From contig JAEWMZ010000459.1 of the NCBI GenBank assembly GCA_023392995.1, forward strand, positions 1 to 30,884: a stretch of DNA of 30,884 bases, read 5' to 3'. Made by a program: the position numbers and the translations under genes. The notes beneath the pieces are model-generated. The model worked only from the letters and a program-made list of their open reading frames with translations, did not search any database and was not told the DNA's origin. Positions 1 through 7,695 of this stretch are shown here, piece after piece. Numbering within the stretch: position 1 is the first letter of the stretch; the number at the start of each line of letters is the position of its first letter. The stretch comes from Bacillota bacterium. Its GTDB lineage: Bacteria > Bacillota > Clostridia > Lachnospirales > Lachnospiraceae.

Positions 1-120
1 GGAGGAGTAGGGTTGGGAGTGACCTTGTGCAGCCAGATTGCTCTGTGCCACGGAGCTGGGATCAGATATTATTCTGAGCTTGGGAAAGGGACTACAGTTG
101 AGATCATATGGAATGGTTAG
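1..120 (+). CDS. Sensor histidine kinase, C-terminal end (partial)
   Basis: Frame 1 is open from the window edge to a TAG at 118-120, giving the last 39 residues of a protein. They start GGVGLGVTLCSQIALCHGAG and end with SELGKGTTVEIIW. A glycine-rich GxGLG loop followed by an 'S-E-x-G-K-G-T-T-V' strand is the typical end of the HATPase domain of a two-component sensor kinase, where it closes the ATP pocket. The sensing part and histidine box lie outside the window. No terminator was recognised directly after it, and two exported proteins follow on the same strand. Confidence 0.75.
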   Translation, partial: GGVGLGVTLCSQIALCHGAGIRYYSELGKGTTVEIIWNG

Positions 121-439
121 AAAACATAATTATAAAATAGCAAAAGGGATCAAAGATTTTACAACTTGCTAACAAGTTGGTTACCATTTCCTTAATTTTT
201 ATGATTAAACTTAATAATAGAACTTGGTTTGATTGATATGCAAACTAAAAAATAGTAATAGACATTTGCGAAACAATATAGTTTCTGCAATTGAATACAC
301 AACATATACGGTATCTTCGCTTCAACGCTTTCTTCGGGCGGGCTTCCGCTTCGAAACAGCATATGTTGTGTATACAATAGTTTGAGTTTCTGAGTATCGC
401 AATTGTCTAAAAATAGGGAGATAGTAAGGAGAAGGATTT
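121..439. other. Intergenic region with a 13-bp inverted repeat
   Basis: No convincing gene. A perfect 13-bp inverted repeat (ATACACAACATAT at 295-307, ATATGTTGTGTAT at 361-373) brackets a 53-nt loop richer in C/G than its surroundings. The palindrome keeps both strands open, so short spurious frames cross it. It could be a transcript hairpin between the kinase gene and the lipoprotein gene, or a small repeat element. The lipoprotein ribosome site (AAGGAGAAGG, 427-436) lies downstream. Confidence 0.5.
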
Positions 440-1579
440 ATGAAGGCAAACTTGAAGCTTAAATTAATAGGATTGGTCTTAATACTTTGTTGTGCATTGA
501 CTGGATGTTCCACTAGAGAATCCATGGATGATTCCGATAGGAATTATGAAAAAGGGAAAGTCTTTGAGGACTCTGATTGGGATAAGGATGCGGAGGAAAC
601 CTCTGATGATTCTAATTGGAATGATGAGGATTGGGATGATGAGGATTGGGATGATTCCGATAGGGATGATTACGATAGGGATGATTACGATTGGCTTGAT
701 GAGGAGGAAGATAAAGATAACGAAAATAGGGGATTGATATCAGGAATTATTACCGATACAGTTTCTGCAATCAAAAAAACCTATTTGGAAGATGCGATGG
801 AAGAATTGATCGATGATATTATAGAGGATTCTATCAATAATATGGAAGATCTGAATGAATTCAAAGGCAACTGGGGCACCTACAAGAAATCCTCAAAAGA
901 TGAATTAACCATAAAGGATGTTAAAGCAAAAAACTTTCAAATAGATATTAACATAGGAAATGTAAAAGTAGGTTACGGTACAAATGATACTGCAATCGTT
1001 AAGGCTAAATATACCGCATACGGGAATAAGAAGGATGAGATAGATAAAATTCTGCAAGCAGTGGACATCGATTATTCTATGAAGAATGATAAATTACAGA
1101 TTCTCTTTATAGATAAGAATACAAAAAAGAATATATGGAATGTGGTATACGATAAATATAAAAATCAAAACTTAAGTGTGGATTTGGATATTCTATTGCC
1201 GGAAAGTGTAAATAACTTTGATATTGATAATGAACTGGGCTATATTGGGCTTAATTCAGTAAAGGGAGCATTTGACATTAATGCTTCACTAGGTAATATT
1301 GATTTAAAAGATATTACGTTTATTGGAAAATCAGTGATTAAGGCAGGTATGGGTAAAATTGATTGTTCTTTATCAAAGGAGATCAAGGAAAAATCAGAGG
1401 TTAAAATGGATAATTCCCTTGGAGATATTCGCATTGATATGAACTCTCTTTCTTATAAAGGAGGAAAAAAAGATCGCTCCTATGGTAACAGGAAAGGTAT
1501 TGATTCAAGAAAAATAGTAGTTAAAAATTTATGTGAAATGGATTTATATGTTGATATGGGCGAGATATTACTCAAATAG
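440..1579 (+). CDS. Acidic-repeat lipoprotein with DUF4097-like domain
   Basis: 379 residues. The N terminus has a basic start, a hydrophobic core and the lipobox L-T-G-C (Cys about residue 23), so it should be lipidated on the outer face of the membrane. Residues about 28-95 are extremely acidic, with repeats of D-W-D-D-E/S and D-R-D-D-Y; this segment may bind cations or act as a spacer. The C-terminal half alternates short beta strands of the pattern 'xLGxIxLxxVxG', resembling the DUF4097 beta-repeat fold. The start is set by AAGGAGAAGG 3-12 nt upstream. The next gene encodes a related fold, so the two look paired. Function unknown; a surface role in envelope stress or signalling is only an inference from the adjacent kinase. 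Confidence 0.7.
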   Translation: MKANLKLKLIGLVLILCCALTGCSTRESMDDSDRNYEKGKVFEDSDWDKDAEETSDDSNWNDEDWDDEDWDDSDRDDYDRDDYDWLDEEEDKDNENRGLISGIITDTVSAIKKTYLEDAMEELIDDIIEDSINNMEDLNEFKGNWGTYKKSSKDELTIKDVKAKNFQIDINIGNVKVGYGTNDTAIVKAKYTAYGNKKDEIDKILQAVDIDYSMKNDKLQILFIDKNTKKNIWNVVYDKYKNQNLSVDLDILLPESVNNFDIDNELGYIGLNSVKGAFDINASLGNIDLKDITFIGKSVIKAGMGKIDCSLSKEIKEKSEVKMDNSLGDIRIDMNSLSYKGGKKDRSYGNRKGIDSRKIVVKNLCEMDLYVDMGEILLK

Positions 1580-1677
1580 CATAAGTAAATAGGGATAGCA
1601 AGTGGGACTTAATAACCTGAAAGCCACATATTTGCAAGGAGCACTAGTCTTAAATTATAGAAATGGGGTGTACTGAT

Positions 1678-3051
1678 TTGAAGAAGAATACTATGAGGGT
1701 CATACTTTTGGCAATCTTTTTCATCGCCTTTAGTTCCGGCTTGACCGTTATAGCTATCAGGTCAGATGAGAATCGCAAGCTTAATAGGGTGGAACAGATT
1801 GTATTAGCAGACAGTAATGACTCAAATGCAAACCCACAGTACACGATGAATGAAAGTAATACAGAAAAAATTATGGGAAAGAATGAGGGTGCGGTGCTCT
1901 CTGACGGAAGCAGCACGAAGAATCATCCGACAGAAGGAGAAGTAGAAACCAGTGTTATTAATCAAACAAAAGAAATTCAAGTTAATTATAATATAACAGT
2001 TAAGGAAGGTACGGATGACTCAGATTGCAATATATCCTATAAGCAAGCGGTAAGCCTTGGAATAGAGGCAATTAAAAAAGAGACAGGATTAAGTCTTTCT
2101 TATGCCGATGTGAATGTGAGTAGATATAATACCAACGAAAGCGTAATCTGGAATTGTGTGGCAGAAGATGGAAAGTACCGATTTGAATTCAGGGTGAATG
2201 CGAACAGTGGAAAATTTTTAAGCTATCGTCAATATGAATTAGAAAAGGGTTCCGATTATGTTTGGGTATCCAAATCCAACGAGGGTGTTACTGAGAAAAA
2301 GATTGATCAGCAGGATATTCAAGCATACAAAAGCATCATAATTAGGGCTGGCAATAACATGAATATAGAGATAAAGGAAGGTGCATTTTATTCGATCAAT
2401 GCAAAGTATTATGGAGCTTATCAGGTGGACTATAAAATCGAAAACGGAGTGATGAAAATAGATACAGAAGGTTATTCGGATACAGCAGAGGGCGTATCCA
2501 GTACCCTTACCCTAACCATACCGGAAGATGGGGTAATCGAGAATGTAAAGGTAAGACTTGATTATGGGAATTTTACTATGGAAAAGGTTCCAACAAGTAG
2601 TATTGATGTCAATATGGATTGTGGAACACTGACAATGAACCAGGTCACCTCCGATGATAGCACTCTTACTATAGGCAGCGGCGATGCGGTATTAACGGAT
2701 TATAAAAGTAATAAAAGTTCAATTAGGATAGCTTCAGGTGATCTTCATATGATTCATTGTTCAAGTGAGGTATGTAAAATCACTATGGATATGGGAGAAG
2801 CAAGTCTGAAAGGTGAATTACTCGGTCGTACCGATATTACTTCCGATTTAGGGACGATAGAGATTCAATGCACTAAGGCTGAGAAAAATTATAACTATAC
2901 AGTAGAAACTGATATGGGTATCGTCTCAGTCAATGGCATTGATAGCTTAACAAAATTTTACACGAATAATAACGCGCCAAATACAATCAATGTCAGTACG
3001 GGTATGGGAAATGCTGCTCTTGACTTTGAAGAAAAGGCAATTTTGGATTGA
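1678..3051 (+). CDS. Membrane-anchored PepSY/DUF4097-like protein
   Basis: I place the start at TTG 1678, with GGGGTG about 8 nt upstream, rather than the in-frame ATG at 1663, which has no ribosome site. This gives 457 residues. Residues about 7-27 form one hydrophobic segment (uncleaved anchor or signal peptide). A Ser/Asn/Thr-rich linker follows, then a PepSY-like segment ('YKQAVSLGIEAIKKETGL ... W.C....KYRFEFRVNANSGK'), then a long repetitive beta region with 'xxGxxxMxxVxxxS' strands like DUF4097. It lies 98 bp after the lipoprotein gene on the same strand with no terminator seen between, and ends in a strong terminator. It probably acts outside the membrane; no enzymatic motif is visible. 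Confidence 0.65.
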   Translation: MKKNTMRVILLAIFFIAFSSGLTVIAIRSDENRKLNRVEQIVLADSNDSNANPQYTMNESNTEKIMGKNEGAVLSDGSSTKNHPTEGEVETSVINQTKEIQVNYNITVKEGTDDSDCNISYKQAVSLGIEAIKKETGLSLSYADVNVSRYNTNESVIWNCVAEDGKYRFEFRVNANSGKFLSYRQYELEKGSDYVWVSKSNEGVTEKKIDQQDIQAYKSIIIRAGNNMNIEIKEGAFYSINAKYYGAYQVDYKIENGVMKIDTEGYSDTAEGVSSTLTLTIPEDGVIENVKVRLDYGNFTMEKVPTSSIDVNMDCGTLTMNQVTSDDSTLTIGSGDAVLTDYKSNKSSIRIASGDLHMIHCSSEVCKITMDMGEASLKGELLGRTDITSDLGTIEIQCTKAEKNYNYTVETDMGIVSVNGIDSLTKFYTNNNAPNTINVSTGMGNAALDFEEKAILD

Positions 3052-3067
3052 TTCTACAGTTGAAAGG

Positions 3068-3126
3068 TCCATGAAACACAGTCACGGTTACGATTTTAAC
3101 CGTTGCTGGATTTCATGGATTTTTTG
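3068..3126 (+). terminator. Rho-independent terminator after the DUF4097 pair
   Basis: A long stem: TCCATGAAA (3068-3076) pairs with TTTCATGGA (3111-3119). Inside it CAG pairs with CTG and ACGGTT with AACCGT. A T-run follows (3120-3126). It ends transcription of the DUF4097-like genes. Confidence 0.85.
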
Positions 3127-3214
3127 ATTGTTTAGACACGGCAGGCCGTTGCTACAGTGATTTTATTATGAAAGAAATTTTTGAAATATTGTGAAAATAA
3201 TTTTTTTAAATATC

Positions 3215-3277
3215 TTGACAGAATTATTTTCCAGTAGTATATTGGTGTTATGGTTAATTAGTAGAGTAACTAACTAA
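3215..3277 (+). promoter_or_regulatory. Promoter and probable GntR operator
   Basis: TTGACA (3215-3220), a 17-nt spacer and TATATT (3238-3243) form a strong housekeeping promoter. Just downstream, TTAATTAGT (3254-3262) and ACTAACTAA (3269-3277) form a near-perfect inverted repeat over the expected start of transcription. This is a good site for autoregulation by the GntR/YtrA-type protein encoded next. The operator role is inferred from position and symmetry. Confidence 0.75.
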
Positions 3278-3310
3278 ACAACTGGAACATAATCGAAAGG
3301 AGGGAGAGAG

Positions 3311-3679
3311 ATGTTATTAGAATTTAATGATGACCGTCCAATCTTCGTGCAGATTGCAGAAGGTGTTGAGGATGCGATCCTGTCCGGAGCATTTCCGGAA
3401 GAAAGTCAGATACCATCGATTACTGAGTTCTCCGTAAGTTATAAGATTAATCCGGCTACCGCACTGAAGGGGATCAATATTTTGGTTGATAACAGTATTG
3501 TGTACAAGAAAAGGGGATTAGGTATGTTTGTGATGGAAGGAGCAGTTGAAAAGCTCAGAGAAAAGAGAAGACAGGAGTTCTACAATAATTATATCTGTAG
3601 CTTGGTCGCAGAAGCAAAGCGGCTGCAGTTGACCAAAGAAGATATTAAGATGATGATAGAAAGAGGGTTTGAAAAATGA
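3311..3679 (+). CDS. GntR family regulator, YtrA-type
   Basis: 122 residues. An N-terminal winged helix-turn-helix ('PIFVQIAEGVEDAILSG ... IPSITEFSVSYKINPATALKGINILVD') is followed by only a short helical tail, the size and layout of the YtrA subfamily, which normally represses adjacent ABC transporter genes. Usual YtrA proteins are about 120-130 residues, so it looks complete. The start follows AAAGGAGGG. Its stop overlaps the ABC ATPase start by 4 nt (ATGA, 3676-3679), showing translational coupling. The inducer is unknown; cell-wall-active compounds are typical for this class. Confidence 0.9.
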   Translation: MLLEFNDDRPIFVQIAEGVEDAILSGAFPEESQIPSITEFSVSYKINPATALKGINILVDNSIVYKKRGLGMFVMEGAVEKLREKRRQEFYNNYICSLVAEAKRLQLTKEDIKMMIERGFEK

Positions 3680-4527
3680 GTTGTATTGAGATAAGTAATG
3701 TAAGCAAGAATTACAAAGATACCTGTGCTCTTAACAATGTAAGCTTAAAGATTGAAGAGAATAAGATCTATGGTCTTCTTGGAAGGAATGGAGCAGGAAA
3801 ATCCACCCTATTGAATATTGTAACAAATCGTATTTTTGCGGATAGCGGCAAAGTGTTAATCGATGGAATATCCTCCGTTGAAAATGATCAGGTGCAGCAG
3901 AAAGTCTATCTCATGAGCGAAAAGACGTTATATCCTGACAAAATGAAGATAAAGGATACCTTCCGCTGGAGTGGGGAATTTTATTCCGGTTTTGATATGG
4001 AATATGCAATGGCAATGGCAGAGCGATTTGGGCTTAACTTAAATAAAACGGTCAAATCACTTTCCACTGGATATACCTCCATATTTAAAGTGATCATCGC
4101 CTTATCGGTAAATACACCGTATGTATTGCTGGATGAACCGGTCTTAGGATTAGATGCCAATCACAGGAACCTTTTCTACCAGGTACTACTGGAGAAATAT
4201 TCCGAACATCCGAGTGCAATTGTAATATCCACTCACTTGATTGAAGAAGTAGCCAATGTGATAGAGGATATTATAATCATAAAGAGTGGAGAAATCTATA
4301 AAAATGAAAGCAGAGATGAACTACTGTCAAAAGGCTATACCGTTTCCGGACGCGCAGCTCAGATTGATGCTTTTATCGCTGACAAAAATGTTATTGGAGT
4401 TGACGCCCTTGGTGGGCTAAAGACGGCATATATCCTTGGTACACTTAACCGTAATAGCATACCGGAAGGGATCGAGGTTACAAAACTGGATTTGCAGAGG
4501 CTGTTTATACAGCTGACGAATGCATAG
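3676..4527 (+). CDS. ABC transporter ATP-binding protein
   Basis: 283 residues. Walker A GRNGAGKST (about residues 36-44), Walker B YVLLDE (149-154), D-loop G-L-D (158-160) and H-loop His about 187 are all present. The signature motif is LSTGY (129-133), a slightly off-consensus form of LSGGQ often seen in YtrB-like ATPases. The C-terminal ~70 residues are a regulatory tail. Coupled by overlap to the GntR gene and followed by a permease gene, it should energise export or membrane-protein handling at the inner face of the membrane. Substrate not predictable. Confidence 0.92.
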   Translation: MSCIEISNVSKNYKDTCALNNVSLKIEENKIYGLLGRNGAGKSTLLNIVTNRIFADSGKVLIDGISSVENDQVQQKVYLMSEKTLYPDKMKIKDTFRWSGEFYSGFDMEYAMAMAERFGLNLNKTVKSLSTGYTSIFKVIIALSVNTPYVLLDEPVLGLDANHRNLFYQVLLEKYSEHPSAIVISTHLIEEVANVIEDIIIIKSGEIYKNESRDELLSKGYTVSGRAAQIDAFIADKNVIGVDALGGLKTAYILGTLNRNSIPEGIEVTKLDLQRLFIQLTNA

Positions 4528-4537
4528 AGAGAATAGG

Positions 4538-4592
4538 TTGAAAAAAGATCATTTTCAATCTATCTATCAGGCCTATTCATTTTTTGAATAGG
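4538..4592 (+). promoter_or_regulatory. Two small hairpins between ATPase and permease genes
   Basis: TTGAAAA/TTTTCAA (4538-4558) and CCTATTCA/TGAATAGG (4572-4592) form two adjacent hairpins in the 95-nt gap before the permease start. Neither is followed by a clean T-run. They may stabilise the message or tune permease expression relative to the ATPase. An in-frame TTG inside the second hairpin (4584) is not favoured as a start. Confidence 0.45.
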
Positions 4593-4622
4593 TACTCAAA
4601 AAAAGAAAGGCACGGTGTTAAA

Positions 4623-5378
4623 ATGAAATATAAGAAGAGTCTAAAATATAATATATGGGGAACTTTAAAGCCTGTAGTTATATTTTATATCATAATAGCA
4701 TTGGTATTATTATTCAGTCTGATTGGTTTAATTACAATCACTAACGGTAGTTCCAACTCATCAATGAGCGGTATGGAGTTCTCTACAGCAATTTTTATCT
4801 TTGTGCTTGGATTGAATTCCTTTAAGGAAAGTCTGCTCATGATGATACAGAACGGGGTATCAAGAAAAACATTTTTCTTAAGTAGTATTGCCTCTTTTGT
4901 AATCCTTTGCTTTTTTATGTCTGCAATTGACCGGATAATTTCTCTGCTGGCTAAATTTGCAGTAAGTTTTTCGGATCAGGTGAGCTATTCAAGCCTTTTT
5001 GAAAATATGTATCAAAGCAAGATTGCAGGAATGTCTGGAGCTGCTGTGAATTTGGAAAGTTTTCTGTTGAGCCTGTGTTTATATTTGGCAATGGCTACGG
5101 TGGGTTTCTTTATTACGATTTCTTACTATAGAATGAATAAATCATTGAAGGTAGCAGTATCTGTCGGAGTACCGGTTGGAGTGTCTGTAGTTCTTCCGTT
5201 GGTTGATCAAATAGCAAAAGGGAGTATTTCTAAGGCTATAATGCGTGCTCTTGATTTCGCTATGGGCTACACCTCCCAAAGACCATTCCATGCAATGGCT
5301 ACCTTTCTTCTTACCTTTGTCATATTCTCCGGGTTGAGCTGGTTGATGGTAAGAAAAGTAACGGTTCGGAGTAACTAG
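4623..5378 (+). CDS. ABC transporter permease-like membrane protein
   Basis: 251 residues from ATG 4623; GAAAGG lies about 12 nt upstream, a long spacing. About six hydrophobic segments are visible: near residues 12-35, 50-70, 80-105, 145-170, 180-195 and the C terminus. There is no ATPase motif, so it is the membrane partner of the ATPase encoded upstream, in the GntR-ATPase-permease order typical of YtrA-type operons. Sequence similarity within this class is low, so the assignment rests on topology and context. Confidence 0.75.
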   Translation: MKYKKSLKYNIWGTLKPVVIFYIIIALVLLFSLIGLITITNGSSNSSMSGMEFSTAIFIFVLGLNSFKESLLMMIQNGVSRKTFFLSSIASFVILCFFMSAIDRIISLLAKFAVSFSDQVSYSSLFENMYQSKIAGMSGAAVNLESFLLSLCLYLAMATVGFFITISYYRMNKSLKVAVSVGVPVGVSVVLPLVDQIAKGSISKAIMRALDFAMGYTSQRPFHAMATFLLTFVIFSGLSWLMVRKVTVRSN

Positions 5379-5510
5379 GAAAGTATTTTACGGGATGTCA
5401 TAAAACCATTGTAAGAGAAGAGAACTTAGCTCGCTTAAGATACGAAAGAAAATAAGATAAAGACAAAAAAGATATCATAGATCATATGAGTGGTACACAA
5501 TTAGAATAAG

Positions 5511-5566
5511 CACCATCTTTGAGTAAGAATATGCTGTACTGAATTCTTACCCAAGGATGGTGTTTT
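5511..5566 (+). terminator. Terminator of the GntR/ABC operon
   Basis: CACCATC (5511-5517) pairs with GATGGTG (5556-5562), with GTAAGAAT/ATTCTTAC inside the stem, followed by TTTTAT. The stretch 5379-5510 before it shows no gene. Confidence 0.8.
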
Positions 5567-5595
5567 ATAAAAGAAATCAAAAGATTTTCTTGCCG

Positions 5596-5622
5596 CGGCA
5601 GATTACTTCTGCCGTGATTTTT
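5596..5622 (+). terminator. Second small terminator-like hairpin
   Basis: CGGCAG (5596-5601) and CTGCCG (5609-5614) form a short GC-rich hairpin followed by TGATTTTTT. It lies just beyond the 3' end of the convergent glucanase gene and separates the two converging units. The T-run favours use on the + strand. Confidence 0.55.
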
Positions 5623-5652
5623 TATAAAAGGATGTTTTAATTAAGATGGAGA

Positions 5653-6360
5653 CTAGTTACTATCATAGGATACCCAGTCATAGGATGCAGTCAGGGGAGT
5701 TCTACCATCGTAACCTCCAAGCCAGCTGTCTACACCAGTACCAGGCCAAATGTTCATCATTATCTTACCTGCATGAGAGGGAATATTACTGGTTGCTCTA
5801 TATACTTCTCTGCCGTCAACTAACCAAGCAATGTAGGTGGGCTGCCAATTGAAAGCATAGGTATGATAGGAAGCTGAAGCATCAAAACCTAAGTTGTAGA
5901 TCTTCTCGTGATTGCCGACACCATTTGTGAAATAGTTAAACTGTACTTTCGTAGTATCCTTACCTAAGAATTCAATATCGATTTCATCCCAGGGAGATCC
6001 GGTATAAGTAAAGAAGGATGAAACAATACCTGAGTTTTTCGCGGGTTTCATTCTTACTTGATATAATCCATAGCTATAGGTGTTTCTTGTACGATATTCT
6101 CCACCGGCGTACGGCTTGGAGCCACTGTCTCTTGTAATTGATAAATTCATAATACCACCACTGAAGCTGCAATTGCTGTCTCTCCAAGTGCAGTTGAACA
6201 TACCGCCATTACTCCAGCCATTTGATTTTTCCCAAAGAGAGGAATTGTAGCTGTCAAATGACTCTCCCAGATGGGTGCTCGCACTAACCGGTATTGCTAT
6301 CGTTAAGCTTAGAATTAAGCTTACGATAATACGTAAAACAATCCTTTTTCTTGATTCCAT
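5653..6360 (-). CDS. Secreted GH16 beta-1,3-1,4-glucanase (licheninase)
   Basis: 235 residues from the ATG at 6358-6360, chosen because GGAGGATTTT lies directly upstream; an in-frame upstream ATG at 6420 lacks a site. Residues 1-27 are a signal peptide ending P-V-S-A. The GH16 active-site motif D-E-I-D-I-E-F (residues 125-131) holds the nucleophile Glu126, Asp128 and acid/base Glu130. Other family blocks ('GGEYRTRNTYSYGLYQVRMK', 'NYFTNGVGNHEK', 'YAFNWQPTYIAWLVDG') are intact. The length matches single-domain Bacillus/Clostridium lichenases; no dockerin or carbohydrate-binding module is present. It should hydrolyse mixed-linkage beta-glucan outside the cell. Monocistronic and opposite in strand to its neighbours. 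Confidence 0.95.
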   Translation of the reverse strand: MESRKRIVLRIIVSLILSLTIAIPVSASTHLGESFDSYNSSLWEKSNGWSNGGMFNCTWRDSNCSFSGGIMNLSITRDSGSKPYAGGEYRTRNTYSYGLYQVRMKPAKNSGIVSSFFTYTGSPWDEIDIEFLGKDTTKVQFNYFTNGVGNHEKIYNLGFDASASYHTYAFNWQPTYIAWLVDGREVYRATSNIPSHAGKIMMNIWPGTGVDSWLGGYDGRTPLTASYDWVSYDSN

Positions 6361-6714
6361 AAAATCCTCCTTAATATTTGTAGATATATTATAAAATAAT
6401 ACAAAATTTGGGAATATCAAAATGATGCTAAAAATTATATAAATATGGTATTAAACTGAAAGAGGATTTAATAATTCAGTTTGCAGAAGAATTTGTAAAA
6501 AAATACGTAGTCAATATAAATCGATCCAAAGAGAAAAAGGTAAAAGCGATCTTTTATTGGGTTATCGTGAAGGATTAAAAAGGAATCAACAAGTAAACAC
6601 CCCACTACGGCTTTTGTAGTGGGGTGTTCTGTATTAGGGGATTTTTCTATTTATAGGTAAATTTTACTTGACAATAGTACTATATAGTAATATTCTATAT
6701 AGAGAGGTGAAAAC
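6361..6714. other. Intergenic region with a terminator hairpin
   Basis: Between the glucanase and MarR genes. A 12-bp stem, ACACCCCACTAC (6597-6608) with GTAGTGGGGTGT (6616-6627), is followed by TCTGTATT and looks like a terminator. Upstream, around 6470-6580, is a stretch that reads as short lysine-rich peptide in more than one frame without a start codon. It may be the remnant of a lost gene that used this terminator, but I cannot support a call. The MarR promoter follows at 6668. Confidence 0.5.
6668..6702 (+). promoter_or_regulatory. MarR promoter with nested palindromic operator
   Basis: TTGACA (6668-6673), a 17-nt spacer and TATTCT (6691-6696). The spacer contains a perfect 12-bp palindrome TACTATATAGTA (6678-6689), and its CTATATAG core recurs at 6695-6702, one and a half helical turns downstream. 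Binding by the MarR protein encoded next would block polymerase, so autorepression is likely (inferred). Confidence 0.75.
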
Positions 6715-7137
6715 ATGAAAACATACGGAGGCTTTTTAATATCACAAATACACCAGCTACAGGGGCGTGCTTTTGAAAAAATGCTCAAGGAGAGCGAAGT
6801 GGATGCCTTTAATGGGGCACAAGGTAGGATTCTCTACGTGCTGTGGGAGCATGATAAACTATCAATTACGGAAATTGGCCGGCTTACATCCCTGGCAAAA
6901 ACGACGTTGACAAGTATGCTGGATCGAATGGAGAAAAGTGGATTGCTGGTAAGAATTCCAGACACGAAGAACAGAAGACAAATTTTTGTTTCCATTACAG
7001 ATAAGGCAAAGGAATACCGTAATAAATATGACATGGTTTCCGAGAAGATGAATGCTTTATTTTATGAAGGGTTTAGTGAAGTGGAGATAGCTGAATTTGA
7101 GGACAAGCTAAAGAGAATAATTAATAATTTAAAATAA
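6715..7137 (+). CDS. MarR family transcriptional regulator
   Basis: 140 residues with the winged-helix core 'LSITEIGRLTSLAKTTLTSMLDRMEKSGLLVRIPDTKNRRQIFVSITDKAKE' (about 52-103); the helix-turn-helix, the wing and the D-x-R-x-R region are all recognisable. The length is normal for MarR. The start follows GAGAGGTG. The next gene begins 18 nt after its stop codon, so the two are co-transcribed, and the regulator probably controls that FMN-type protein in response to a small ligand. Confidence 0.92.
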   Translation: MKTYGGFLISQIHQLQGRAFEKMLKESEVDAFNGAQGRILYVLWEHDKLSITEIGRLTSLAKTTLTSMLDRMEKSGLLVRIPDTKNRRQIFVSITDKAKEYRNKYDMVSEKMNALFYEGFSEVEIAEFEDKLKRIINNLK

Positions 7138-7154
7138 TGAATGGAGGATTTAGT

Positions 7155-7586
7155 ATGAATGAACAGATTAAAAAGAACATGAACCTATTAGTGAAAGAAA
7201 GTCGGGATGCTATTGTATGCTCGGTTGATGAAAATGGCTTTCCTAATGCGAAAGCGATGTTTATATCAAAATATGAAGGAATTCATACCTTCTGGTTTTC
7301 CACTAATGTATCATCAGAGCGTATCCAACAATGGTCGAAATGTCCGAATGCTTGCTTGTATCTTATTGATTCTAGTCAAATCCATGGATTAATGCTAAAA
7401 GGAAACATGGAGATATTTATGGATGATGAAACAAAGCGGGAATTTTGGAGACAGGGTGATGAACAGTATTATGCATTAGGACCTACAGATCCGGATTACT
7501 GTATGATACGATTTACAACGAACGAAGGAAACTATTGGGAAGAGCAAAAGTATATTCTAAATAATGAGATGATTAGAGAAATATAG
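7155..7586 (+). CDS. Pyridoxamine 5'-phosphate oxidase-fold protein
   Basis: 143 residues. I use ATG 7155, with GGAGG 7 nt upstream; an in-frame ATG at 7137 overlaps the previous stop. The sequence has the split-barrel pattern of the 'general stress/PNPOx-like' group: 'AIVCSVDENGFPNAKAMFI', 'FWFSTNVSSERIQQWSKCPNACLYLID', 'LKGNMEIFMD', and an aromatic C terminus. Members bind FMN or F420 and reduce or bind small molecules; the substrate is unknown. Co-transcribed with the MarR gene. The short size fits this group rather than true PdxH. Confidence 0.85.
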   Translation: MNEQIKKNMNLLVKESRDAIVCSVDENGFPNAKAMFISKYEGIHTFWFSTNVSSERIQQWSKCPNACLYLIDSSQIHGLMLKGNMEIFMDDETKREFWRQGDEQYYALGPTDPDYCMIRFTTNEGNYWEEQKYILNNEMIREI

Positions 7587-7695
7587 AAGAAATAAGAGAA
7601 ATCGTATATAGTAAGATTTCCAAAGAGATTGTAATCGTAAAGGATTAATATGCAGGATGATCTTTAGTTGCCCTTCACTGGTCTCCAATATTAGA

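Noticed and set aside
192..525. Minus-strand ORFs around 192-525
   Set aside because: They run through the inverted repeat and the lipoprotein start, have no ribosome sites and no protein-like features.
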